Origin: an uncultured Oscillospiraceae bacterium
Lineage (GTDB): Bacteria > Bacillota > Clostridia > Oscillospirales > Ruminococcaceae
Assembly (NCBI GenBank): GCA_910579175.1
Contig: CAJTTB010000004.1
Location: 12,981 to 76,980 of the forward strand
Length of the DNA stretch: 64,000 nucleotides
Direction of reading: 5' to 3'
The position numbers and the translations under genes are program-made. Below the pieces are notes generated by a model, which ran no database searches, was not told the DNA's origin, and worked only from the letters and a program-made list of their open reading frames with translations. How positions within the stretch are numbered: the stretch's first letter is position 1; each line of letters begins with the position of its first letter. Of this stretch, positions 9,212 to 17,515 are shown in pieces.

Positions 9212-9916
9212 ATGTGTATGACAGATGAGATGGAAATACCACTGACTGGGGGAAGAATCACATAAGGTGTTGTAAAAAAGGGAAATGTTGTGCTGCGTCC
9301 ACAAGGAGAACATGCAGAATTGGTGCATCAAGTCTTGTTATTTTTGCAAGAAAAGAATGTTGGATGTGTAGCGCATTTTTATGGGATAGATGAACAAAAC
9401 CGAGAGATTCTTAGCTTCCTACCGAGAACCTGTCCTAATGAATTGGACGATTTTTCAGAAGAACAGTGTTGTCAGGCAGCGAAGATCATTCGCTTGTTGC
9501 ATGAGGTTTTAAGGGAGTTTCCCAACTGTGAAGATGGTCAAGTGGTTTGTCACAATGATCTTTCTCCCTGTAATTTTATCTTTCAAAATGGTCTGCCTTA
9601 TGCAGTGATTGATTGGGATGCACTGTCTATTGGCGATCCTGTTGACGATTTGGCATATGCCATTTGGTTATGGCTTGATATGGGATATGAACAAAGAGAT
9701 GTTGTTACAATAGGGCAGAAGATGAAATGGATGTTGGATACTTATGGATTAAAACAGGAACAAAGAACGGATTTTTTAAATCATATCCTCATGCAGATGC
9801 AAAGGATAGAAGGATTTGGACGATTGCAGAAAAGATATGAAACAACTGCTTGGGCAGAGAAATGTCAAAGATGGTTAAAAGAGCATTGGCATTTATTGGT
9901 GTGCTATTTATCATAA
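9212..9916 (+). pseudogene. Aminoglycoside-phosphotransferase-like kinase gene, interrupted by TAA
   Basis: The frame opens at ATG 9212 and encodes MEIPLTGGRIT, then meets an in-frame TAA at 9263-9265. It continues in the same frame with GVVKKGNVVLRP to 9916. The joined product would match the APH/choline kinase-like family, whose N-terminus has LTGGR-T-KGVV; a single change in a lysine codon would create the stop. The catalytic parts are intact: HNDLSPCNF and IDWDALSIGDPVDDLAYA. A truncated protein could start at GTG 9290 behind AAGGG, but it would lack the first strands of the nucleotide-binding lobe. A TATAAT lies at 9179-9184. Confidence 0.8.
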
Positions 9917-10061
9917 AAGACAAAATGATAGAGCATTGCATGGATATAAGATATGATTGTTTCCAATCCATTGGACAGGTTTTTAGCTTGTAGTAAGTTA
10001 TCTTCTCAAGAGAAAATAAGTACAAAGATTAGTCAGAAAATTGGAAAGAAGCGAGAATATT

Positions 10062-10745
10062 ATGAATCATATTGAACAGTATTTAAAACAGACTTTTCCT
10101 TTTTGGGATAATCTTTCTTCTAAACAACAGAAATTATTGCAGTCAGCCTGTACCATTCATACAGCAAAAAAAGGTAAGCTGATTTATGGAGGGGTAGAGG
10201 AGTGCAATGGCTTATTGTTGGTTATTTCTGGACAATTGCGCGCGTATATTGTTTCAGAAGAGGGTAAGGAAGTGACGTTATATCGCCTATTGCCACAGGA
10301 TATTTGTATTTTTTCCGCTTCTTGTATCTTAAAACAGATTCATTTTGATGTGATGATACAGGCAGAACAGGATACCACCTTTTTAAAGATAGAGTCTGAG
10401 GTATATCAACAATTGATGGAACAATCCGCAGCAGTTGCCAATCAAACCAATCAGATGATGGCAGCCCGATTTTCAGATGTGATGTGGCTGATAGAGCGGA
10501 TTTTATTTCAGAGAATGGATACTAGAGTAGCGGCATTGCTATTGGAAGAAAGTCAATTGTCTGGCACAAATCATTTGCAGATCACACATGAGGGATTGGC
10601 GAATCATCTGGGGACTGCAAGGGAGGTCGTGACCAGAATCTTAAAATATTTACAAGCGGAAAAAGCAATACAACTTTCTAGAGGACATATTTTCATTACC
10701 GATGTTGATAAACTGACTTGTCTTGCGCAAAATATTGCTCATTAA
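10062..10745 (+). CDS. Crp/Fnr-family transcription regulator
   Basis: This 227-residue regulator has an N-terminal cyclic-nucleotide-type beta-roll (VISGQLRAYIVSEEGKEVTL) and a C-terminal winged helix with the recognition region THEGLANHLGTAREVVTRIL. A pair of cysteines in DICIFSASCIL (about residues 83-93) sits where clostridial family members often keep them. There is no N-terminal Fnr-type four-cysteine set, so a redox or persulfide signal is possible but unproven. The ATG at 10062 is preferred to TTG 10041. A matching palindrome lies directly after its stop codon, before the rhodanese gene. Confidence 0.9.
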   Translation: MNHIEQYLKQTFPFWDNLSSKQQKLLQSACTIHTAKKGKLIYGGVEECNGLLLVISGQLRAYIVSEEGKEVTLYRLLPQDICIFSASCILKQIHFDVMIQAEQDTTFLKIESEVYQQLMEQSAAVANQTNQMMAARFSDVMWLIERILFQRMDTRVAALLLEESQLSGTNHLQITHEGLANHLGTAREVVTRILKYLQAEKAIQLSRGHIFITDVDKLTCLAQNIAH

Positions 10746-10787
10746 TGTGACTTTATCACAGACAATAGAATATCAAAAAGGTATACT
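10746..10787 (+). promoter_or_regulatory. Crp/Fnr-type operator and promoter of the rhodanese operon
   Basis: TGTGA-CTTTA-TCACA (10746-10760) is a perfect 5-bp inverted repeat. It is followed by CAGACA (10759-10764, weak -35) and TATACT (10782-10787) at 17 bp. The operator centre lies about 41 bp before the predicted start, the class II activator position. The adjoining regulator gene is the obvious candidate to bind it. Confidence 0.7.
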
Positions 10788-10822
10788 TCTATTTAGAAAA
10801 TAAAGGATAAAGGAGTTATCAG

Positions 10823-11146
10823 ATGAATTTTATAAATAGATTAAAGGATCAAATGGGTGATATTCATACAAAAGTAGAGGAAGCAAATCACACCACAGGC
10901 GCTATTTTATTGGATGTTAGAACGGTTGAGGAGTATCAAAGAGGACATATTCCAAACAGTGTTTCTTTGCCATTGGATCGCATTGGTGAGATTGACAAAA
11001 TCGCTTCTGATGAAAAGACCCCTCTATATGTCTATTGTTTGAGTGGAGGAAGAAGCGCACAAGCCTGTAACATACTAAAGTCAGCAGGTTATGAAAATGT
11101 GCAAAACATTGGCGGTATTTCCAGTTGGAAAGGAACTATAGAGTAA
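10823..11146 (+). CDS. Single-domain rhodanese (sulfurtransferase)
   Basis: This 107-residue rhodanese carries the active-site loop YCLSGGRS (about residues 72-79), so the catalytic cysteine is present. LLDVRTVEEYQRGHIPNS and LPLDRI are the standard rhodanese motifs. It would accept sulfane sulfur as a cysteine persulfide in the cytoplasm. It starts behind AAAGGAG and lies 13 bp before the CoA-disulfide reductase-rhodanese gene, so both are probably induced together through the operator upstream. Confidence 0.92.
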   Translation: MNFINRLKDQMGDIHTKVEEANHTTGAILLDVRTVEEYQRGHIPNSVSLPLDRIGEIDKIASDEKTPLYVYCLSGGRSAQACNILKSAGYENVQNIGGISSWKGTIE

Positions 11147-11159
11147 GGAGAAGGTAAGG

Positions 11160-12854
11160 ATGAAAGTTGTAATTGTTGGAGGCGTTGCTGGAGGAGCAAC
11201 CGCTGCAGCCAGATTGCGCAGATTGGACGAAAAGGCACAGATTATCGTATTGGAGCGCAGTGGGTTTGTCTCTTATGCAAATTGTGGTTTGCCCTATTAT
11301 ATTGGTGGAGTGATTTCAGAAAAAAGTGCTTTGACCTTGCAAACACCACAGAGTTTTTGGAATCGTTTTCAGATTGATGTAAGAGTCAATAATGAAGTGC
11401 TTTCCATTCATCCAGAAGAAAAAAAGGTAGTGGTACAAAATCGGGAAGATGGCAGTACCTATGAAGAAAGTTATGATAAACTCATTTTATCTCCCGGTGC
11501 AAAATCCATTCGCCCAAATCTTGCTGGAATGGATTCAGAACAGATTTTTACATTGCGTACAGTAGAAGATACCTTTGCAATTCATACATTTTTACAACAG
11601 CAAAAACCGAAATCAGCCGTTATCATTGGTGGTGGATTCATTGGTTTGGAGATGGCAGAAAACTTGTTACATACCGGAATGGACGTTACCGTAATTGAGC
11701 GGATAAATCAAGTTATGCCGCCACTGGATTATGATATGGCTTGCGAGATACACCCTTATTTAAAAAGCAAGGGAATGAACTTATTATTGGGAAAATCTGT
11801 GGTGGGATTTGAACCATTGGATCAGCAGATTTCTGTCAAATTAGAAGCAGGTGAGTCAATCAATACCGATATGGTAGTTATGGCGGTGGGTGTTCAGCCA
11901 GAAACAACCTTGGCAAAACAAGCAGGTTTGACTTTGGGCGTGCGCGATGCAATTGTGGTTAATCAACATATGCAGACTTCTGATAAAGATATTTATGCAG
12001 TGGGAGACGCAGTGGAAATCAATCAATTTATAACCGGTCAAAAGGGATTGACTCCATTGGCAGGACCAGCCAACAAACAGGGCAGAATTGCCGCAGATCA
12101 CATCTGTGGGCGCGAGAGCAGCTATTGTGGAGCGCAGGGCTCTTCTGTAATCAAGTTGTTTGATATGACAGCCGCTTCTACAGGAATCAATGAAAAAACT
12201 GCACAACAGTTGAAGATTCCATATGACAAGATTGTCACTTTGTCCGCTTCTCATGCGACCTATTATCCAGGTGCCAATAATATGGTGGTAAAAGTTTTGT
12301 TCTCGCCAGAGGATGGCACTATTTTAGGGGCACAGATTGTTGGCTTTGATGGTGTGGATAAGCGAATTGATGTATTGGCAACTGCGATTCGAGCAAAGAT
12401 GACCGCTGCGGATTTAACAGAATTAGAGTTGTCTTATGCACCCCCATATTCCTCTGCAAAAGATCCAGTAAATATGGCGGGATATGTAATAGAAAACCTA
12501 TTAAATAAAACCGTAAAACAGTATCATTGGCATGATGTAGAACAACTTCCAAGGGATGGTTCTGTGACATTGTTAGATGTCAGAACAGAAACAGAATATC
12601 AAAATGGGCATATTGATGGAACACTGCATATTCCAGTAGATATCCTAAGAGAGCATTTAAGTGAATTAGACCAGTCTAAACCAGTTTATGTAAACTGCCA
12701 AAGTGGCTTGCGCAGTTATATAGCCTGTAGAATTCTTTCTCAAAATGGTTTTGATTGTTATAATTTATCCGGTGGATATCGTTTTTATGCCAGTGTAATG
12801 AAAGACAAATCATTTTATCAAACGGCTGTACACCCCTGTGGTGTAAAAATCTAG
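11160..12854 (+). CDS. CoA-disulfide reductase with C-terminal rhodanese domain
   Basis: This 564-residue flavoprotein-rhodanese fusion has an FAD Rossmann site at the start (IVGGVAGGATAAARL), the single redox cysteine in SYANCGLPYYIGG (about residue 43), and an NAD(P)H Rossmann site (IIGGGFIGLEMAEN, about 155). A pyridine-nucleotide dimerisation domain follows. A rhodanese domain from about 465 has an intact loop, VNCQSGLRS. Enzymes of this layout reduce CoA persulfide or disulfide, or polysulfide. The substrate here is inferred from the fusion and from the rhodanese and Crp/Fnr neighbours. Confidence 0.93.
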   Translation: MKVVIVGGVAGGATAAARLRRLDEKAQIIVLERSGFVSYANCGLPYYIGGVISEKSALTLQTPQSFWNRFQIDVRVNNEVLSIHPEEKKVVVQNREDGSTYEESYDKLILSPGAKSIRPNLAGMDSEQIFTLRTVEDTFAIHTFLQQQKPKSAVIIGGGFIGLEMAENLLHTGMDVTVIERINQVMPPLDYDMACEIHPYLKSKGMNLLLGKSVVGFEPLDQQISVKLEAGESINTDMVVMAVGVQPETTLAKQAGLTLGVRDAIVVNQHMQTSDKDIYAVGDAVEINQFITGQKGLTPLAGPANKQGRIAADHICGRESSYCGAQGSSVIKLFDMTAASTGINEKTAQQLKIPYDKIVTLSASHATYYPGANNMVVKVLFSPEDGTILGAQIVGFDGVDKRIDVLATAIRAKMTAADLTELELSYAPPYSSAKDPVNMAGYVIENLLNKTVKQYHWHDVEQLPRDGSVTLLDVRTETEYQNGHIDGTLHIPVDILREHLSELDQSKPVYVNCQSGLRSYIACRILSQNGFDCYNLSGGYRFYASVMKDKSFYQTAVHPCGVKI

Positions 12855-12865
12855 AAGGCAAGTAA

Positions 12866-12893
12866 AAATGCGCTCACATTTGTGGGCGCATTT
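12866..12893. terminator. Bidirectional terminator between CoADR-rhodanese and dusB
   Basis: AAATGCGCTCACA and TGTGGGCGCATTT form a near-perfect hairpin between two convergent genes. A- and T-rich flanks suit termination in both directions. Confidence 0.75.
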
Positions 12894-12898
12894 GATAT

Positions 12899-13870
12899 TT
12901 ATTGCATTTGTTGAACTTGTTTGACAAGTTGTTGAATATCCGCATAAACTTCCAAGTTGCTGCATAAATTTCGGAATTTTGCAGCATGGGGAATTCCTTT
13001 TAGATACCAAGCAACATGCTTTCTGGCTTCCCTCATAGCTATTTTTTCTCCTTTGAATTGACAAATGAGTGAAATATGCTCTAACATAATTTCCATTTTT
13101 TCATCTAGAGACTTCTCGGGCAATCGGGTATTGGTTTCCAAATAGGTTTCGATTTCTTCAAAGATCCAAGGTCTGCCATAAGAACCGCGCCCAACCATAA
13201 TCAGATCACAACCCGTTTTTTCATACATCTGTTTTGCAGTTTCTGGAGTGGTGATGTCTCCATTGCCAATCACAGGTATTGTTACAGCTTGTTTGACTTG
13301 GCGAATGATATCAATATCAACAGGAGGCTGATACATCTGTTTTCTAGTTCTACCATGTATAGTGATTGCAGAAGCGCCAGCTTGTTCAAGCATTTGAGCA
13401 AGTTCTACGGCATTGACACAACTGTCATCAAATCCCTTTCGGATTTTGACTGTAATGGGAATGGCAGTGGCATCAACACAGGCTTTGACAATATCCGCTG
13501 CCAGTTGTGGAGCTTTCATCAATGCACTTCCAGCACCAGTGCTGACCACTTTAGGAACAGGACAACCCATATTGATATCAATGAATTGTGGCTCATATTG
13601 TTCTGCAATTTTACATGCCTTTGCCATAAATTCTGGTTCGCTTCCAAAAAGCTGAATTGCCATTGGAAATTCGGCTGCGGTGACAGAAAGCAATTCGGCA
13701 GTTTTGCGGTCGGAATAACATAGTCCTTTGGCACTTGCCATCTCCCCGACAACCAGGCTTGCGCCATATTTTTTGCACATGTAGCGATAGGCTTTATCGG
13801 CAACCGATGCCATGGGGGCAAGTGCCGCAGTGCGTTTTATTAATTGTTTTGCAATTATCATATTTTTCAA
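12899..13870 (-). CDS. dusB: tRNA-dihydrouridine synthase (DusB type)
   Basis: This 323-residue FMN enzyme reduces uridine to dihydrouridine in tRNA. It shows the N-terminal LAPMASVADKAYR, the catalytic cysteine in DINMGCPVPKVV (about residue 102), ITVKIRKGFDD, ITIHGRTRKQMY and the FMN-phosphate loop MVGRGSYGRPWIFEEI. TTG 13870 is the likely start, because AAAAGGA lies 9 bp before it; the ATG 9 bp further in is too far from that site. It is convergent with the CoADR gene and divergent from polA. Confidence 0.94.
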   Translation of the reverse strand: MKNMIIAKQLIKRTAALAPMASVADKAYRYMCKKYGASLVVGEMASAKGLCYSDRKTAELLSVTAAEFPMAIQLFGSEPEFMAKACKIAEQYEPQFIDINMGCPVPKVVSTGAGSALMKAPQLAADIVKACVDATAIPITVKIRKGFDDSCVNAVELAQMLEQAGASAITIHGRTRKQMYQPPVDIDIIRQVKQAVTIPVIGNGDITTPETAKQMYEKTGCDLIMVGRGSYGRPWIFEEIETYLETNTRLPEKSLDEKMEIMLEHISLICQFKGEKIAMREARKHVAWYLKGIPHAAKFRNLCSNLEVYADIQQLVKQVQQMQ

Positions 13871-13925
13871 ATAAACAAATCCTTTTCGCTTGAATTCACA
13901 TGAATGAAGTGGTATACTAAACTAT

Positions 13926-13962
13926 AATAATAAAAAATGAAATAGTTTCATTTTTTATTATT
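13926..13962. repeat. Perfect 17-bp palindrome in the dusB-polA divergent region
   Basis: Arms AATAATAAAAAATGAAA and TTTCATTTTTTATTATT pair perfectly around a 3-nt loop (TAG). It lies between divergent genes, where no terminator is needed. The AATAAAAAAT arm resembles the stem of the hairpin repeats near 30.06 kb and at the right end of the window. Confidence 0.75.
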
Positions 13963-14051
13963 TTTTTATTATGAAGGACCGATGACATAATGATATTTGA
14001 TTATAAGATATTTACAATTTTAAGTCAAGGATAAAGGATTGGAGAAAGTCA

Positions 14052-16595
14052 ATGAAGTTACTTGCAATTGATGGAAATAGTATTTTAAATCGTGCATTTT
14101 ATGGCGTGCGATTGTTGAGCAATCAAAAGGGAATGTATACCAATGCAATTTTTGGTTTTTTGAATATTCTCTTAAAATTACAAAAGGATTATCCAACTGA
14201 GTTGATGGCAATCACCTTTGACCTTTCAGCTCCAACTTTTCGACATATACAGTATGAAGAATATAAAGCAAATCGAAAAGGTATGCCGGAGGAATTGGCA
14301 GTACAACTTCAACCTTTAAAGGACTTGCTAACAGCAATGGGATATCAAATTTTAGAAAAAGAGGGTTTTGAAGCGGATGATATTTTGGGGACATTGGCAA
14401 AACTTTGTACCAGAGAAAATTGTGATTGTGTGATTGCAACTGGTGACCGTGATGCCTTGCAGTTAATTGATAAACGGGTTGGCGTTTGTTTGGTGAAAAC
14501 AAAAGGCAATGTATACTATGATACCGCGCAGTTTCAAAAAGATTATGGGTTTGACCCCATTCATTTGATTGATTTAAAAGCACTGATGGGGGATTCCTCT
14601 GATAACATTCCAGGTGTAAAGGGAATCGGCGAAAAAACTGCCATGAATTTGATTCAAAAGTATCAGACGGTTGACTTTATCTATCAGCATTTAGACGAAT
14701 TAGAAGCAACTCCCCGTGTCAAAAGACTGTTACAAGAGGGAAAAGATAGCGCCACTTTAAGTAGAGCACTTGCGACCATTTGTTTAGAAGTTCCCTTAGA
14801 AATTCATTTGAAGGATTTGGTACCAAAGAAAATGCAGACAGAAACTTTGTCGAATTTGTTGATTGACTTAGAAATGTTTAGCTTTTTTGACAAACTTCAT
14901 ATTGGTGCGATTGCTACTGATGATACAGAAAAACCTAAGAAAAAAGTTTCGGTTTCTATTCAAAATCATCTGCCGGTAGAAGAGCTTAAAAAGCAGTTGG
15001 AAGAAGATGGTATCATTCATGTGCTCTGGTTGGATCAGTTGTATTTCGTTCGTCAAAATCAAATAATCTGTTATCAACATGCTATAGAAGAAATCATCAA
15101 ACAGGTGGTGTTTGCCTCTGACTTACCTAAGCGCACTTATATGGCAAAATCCTTTTATAAACTGGCAAGGGTATCCGATTGTGAATTTAAAAATTTAATC
15201 TTTGATGCAGAACTTGCGGCGTATTTGTTGAATGTTTCTTCCAAAGGATATTTGTTGGAACACCTGACACAGAAATATCTGTCAACAGAATATGATATAG
15301 AAGCTTCTTTGCAGCCAGTTGCTGGATTTATCGATTTATGTGAGGAATTGATGCAGCGGGTAGAACAAGAACAGATGTTAAAATTGTTACAAGAAATTGA
15401 ACTTCCCCTATGTGAAGTGCTCTCTGATATGGAGTATGAGGGCTTTGGCATTGATATCAAACAGCTTGAGATATATCGTGAGGAATTACAAGATCAGATA
15501 GACCAGATTAAAGAAGAAATTTTACAACTGGCGGGTCATGAATTTAACCCCAATTCAACTAAGGAATTGGGAACGGTTTTATTTGAAGAGTTGGGATTGC
15601 CTTCACAGAAAAAGACAAAAACTGGTTATTCCACCAATGTAGATGTATTGGAAAGTCTGCTGGGAAAACATCCCATCATTGAAAAACTATTGGAATATCG
15701 AAAATTAACCAAGTTGCAATCCACCTATGTCATTGGATTGCTAAAGGTAGTAGGAAAAGATGGTCGTGTACATTCGACCTTTAACCAAACAGAAACCCGA
15801 ACAGGGCGCATTAGTTCCATTGAGCCAAATGTGCAAAATATACCAATTCGCACAGAACAAGGCAGTAAGATTCGCAAGTGCTTTGTAGCTCGACCTGGAT
15901 ATGTTTTGGTAGATGCTGATTATTCACAGATTGAGTTGCGCATTTTAGCGCACATTGCACAGGATGAGGGAATGCAAAAGGCATTTGCACAAGGGGTGGA
16001 CATTCATCAAGTGACTGCATCAGAGGTATTTAAAGTACCGCTGGAGCAGGTGACCCCACAAATGAGAAGTCGTGCAAAAGCAATTAATTTTGGAATTGTA
16101 TATGGAATTGGTGCCTATTCTTTATCGCAGGATATTGATGTATCGGTACAGGAAGCCAAGGAGTATATTGGTGAGTATCTAAAGACCTACAGTGGTGTGG
16201 AACGATATATGGAGCAGGTGGTAGAGCAGGCGGAAAAAAATGGGTATGTGGAAACACTATATCATCGCAGACGTGATTTATTGGATATTCATTCCAGCAA
16301 TAAAACCGTAAAGGCATTTGCAAAGCGAATTGCGCTGAATACACCCATTCAGGGAACCGCAGCAGATATCATTAAAATTGCGATGATTCGTGTTTACCAG
16401 CGCTTGAAAAGAGAGGATTTGGATGCAAAACTCATCTTGCAGGTACACGATGAACTGATTATCGAAGCGCCAGCGTTGCAGGCATCTATCATTGCAAATC
16501 TGCTGAAAGAGGAGATGGAACATGCAGCAAATTTGTTGGTGAGATTGCTGGTAGATGTACACACGGGAATAAATTGGTTGGAAGCGAAGGGATAA
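14052..16595 (+). CDS. polA: DNA polymerase I
   Basis: This 847-residue polymerase acts in Okazaki fragment maturation and repair. The 5' nuclease domain fills residues 1-290 (GDSSDNIPGVKGIGEKTA near 178). The central exonuclease-like domain (about 310-450) has no recognisable DEDD residues, as in Bacillus enzymes, so proofreading is probably absent. The polymerase domain has motif A (DADYSQIELRILAH), motif B (RSRAKAINFGIVYG) and motif C (QVHDELIIE). It is followed 7 bp later by the phosphatase gene and seems to head an operon reaching the first MATE gene. Confidence 0.97.
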   Translation: MKLLAIDGNSILNRAFYGVRLLSNQKGMYTNAIFGFLNILLKLQKDYPTELMAITFDLSAPTFRHIQYEEYKANRKGMPEELAVQLQPLKDLLTAMGYQILEKEGFEADDILGTLAKLCTRENCDCVIATGDRDALQLIDKRVGVCLVKTKGNVYYDTAQFQKDYGFDPIHLIDLKALMGDSSDNIPGVKGIGEKTAMNLIQKYQTVDFIYQHLDELEATPRVKRLLQEGKDSATLSRALATICLEVPLEIHLKDLVPKKMQTETLSNLLIDLEMFSFFDKLHIGAIATDDTEKPKKKVSVSIQNHLPVEELKKQLEEDGIIHVLWLDQLYFVRQNQIICYQHAIEEIIKQVVFASDLPKRTYMAKSFYKLARVSDCEFKNLIFDAELAAYLLNVSSKGYLLEHLTQKYLSTEYDIEASLQPVAGFIDLCEELMQRVEQEQMLKLLQEIELPLCEVLSDMEYEGFGIDIKQLEIYREELQDQIDQIKEEILQLAGHEFNPNSTKELGTVLFEELGLPSQKKTKTGYSTNVDVLESLLGKHPIIEKLLEYRKLTKLQSTYVIGLLKVVGKDGRVHSTFNQTETRTGRISSIEPNVQNIPIRTEQGSKIRKCFVARPGYVLVDADYSQIELRILAHIAQDEGMQKAFAQGVDIHQVTASEVFKVPLEQVTPQMRSRAKAINFGIVYGIGAYSLSQDIDVSVQEAKEYIGEYLKTYSGVERYMEQVVEQAEKNGYVETLYHRRRDLLDIHSSNKTVKAFAKRIALNTPIQGTAADIIKIAMIRVYQRLKREDLDAKLILQVHDELIIEAPALQASIIANLLKEEMEHAANLLVRLLVDVHTGINWLEAKG

Positions 16596-16602
16596 AGAAA
16601 GG

Positions 16603-17064
16603 ATGTCAACATTGAATATATTGATTATTTGTACTGGAAATACCTGCCGAAGCCCAATGGCGGAGGGTATTTTGAAAAGTTTATTAGCTGAGAAAAAACG
16701 GACAACGATTTCGGTGAGCAGCATGGGAACAAGTGCATTTGATGGGGAAAGTCCAACCATGAATGCAATTGATGCAATGAAAGAAGTGGGAATTGATATT
16801 TCTCAAAAGAAATCCCAACGCGTGACAGTACAGGATTTGTTAAATACAGATTTGATTTATGTGATGACCCCTTCTCATTGGAATATTTTGACTGATGCAG
16901 TCCCAGAAGTGGAAGATAAAATTCGCATTTTAAACATTCCAGATCCTTATGGTCAAAATCTAAATATTTATCGGGATTGTAGGGACAAGATGATATTGTA
17001 TTTTAAAAAAGAATTTGAGCAAGGAGGTAGATTAGAGCATGCTGGAACTTCCGAATCACTTTAG
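16603..17064 (+). CDS. Low-molecular-weight protein phosphatase (Tyr or Arg)
   Basis: This 153-residue enzyme has the P-loop CTGNTCRSPMAE near residue 10 and the general acid in NIPDPYGQ (about 121-127), the two diagnostic parts of the low-molecular-weight phosphatase fold. The Thr in CTGNTCRS is the feature linked to phosphoarginine specificity in firmicute YwlE; this is an inference only. The ATG at 16603 is almost touching its AAAGG site, so TTG 16612 could be used instead. Its end overlaps the rimI start by 26 bp. Confidence 0.88.
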   Translation: MSTLNILIICTGNTCRSPMAEGILKSLLAEKKRTTISVSSMGTSAFDGESPTMNAIDAMKEVGIDISQKKSQRVTVQDLLNTDLIYVMTPSHWNILTDAVPEVEDKIRILNIPDPYGQNLNIYRDCRDKMILYFKKEFEQGGRLEHAGTSESL

Positions 17065-17515
17065 CTTGACAGATATGACCTTAGAACATGTAGAGGCAGT
17101 GCATGAGATTTTTGAGGAATGTTTTACAGCAGAGCGTTGGAGCAGAAAGAGCATTCGCGAAGAGTTGGACAACCCTTTGGCGGTGACTTTGGTGGTGTTA
17201 CACCATCGGTTGGTAGTTGCATTTTTGAATGGGCGTCATATCTGTCAAGAGGGTGATATCAACCAGATTGCAGTAAAAAAAGAGTACCGTCGGCATGGGT
17301 TGGCCAGTTATTTGATGAAGGCACTATTTGAAAGAGCAAAAAAAGAACAGATTGCACATTATACATTAGAGGTGCGCAGCAGCAATCAACAAGCAATTGA
17401 CTTTTATCACAGTTTGGGATTTGAACAGGTAGGAAGAAGAAAAGACTATTATTCTAAACCAAAAGAAGATGCGTTGTTGTATCGCAAAATCATTCAAAAA
17501 GGAGTGGATAATTAA
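17039..17515 (+). CDS. rimI: GNAT N-acetyltransferase, RimI-like
   Basis: This 158-residue GNAT protein has the acetyl-CoA loop in INQIAVKKEYRRHGLASYL (about residues 78-96) and the RimI-like C-terminal QQAIDFYHSLGFEQVGRRKDYY. RimI acetylates ribosomal protein S18 in enterobacteria. In firmicutes rimI usually sits in the tsaE-tsaB-rimI-tsaD cluster; here it precedes a MATE gene, and tsaD lies one gene further on, with tsaE and tsaB not in view. The start is supported by AAGGAGG. Confidence 0.85.
   Translation: MLELPNHFSLTDMTLEHVEAVHEIFEECFTAERWSRKSIREELDNPLAVTLVVLHHRLVVAFLNGRHICQEGDINQIAVKKEYRRHGLASYLMKALFERAKKEQIAHYTLEVRSSNQQAIDFYHSLGFEQVGRRKDYYSKPKEDALLYRKIIQKGVDN

Noticed and set aside
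11856..12254. 132-codon minus-strand frame inside the CoA-disulfide reductase gene
   Set aside because: It lies entirely opposite a conserved enzyme and has no family features.
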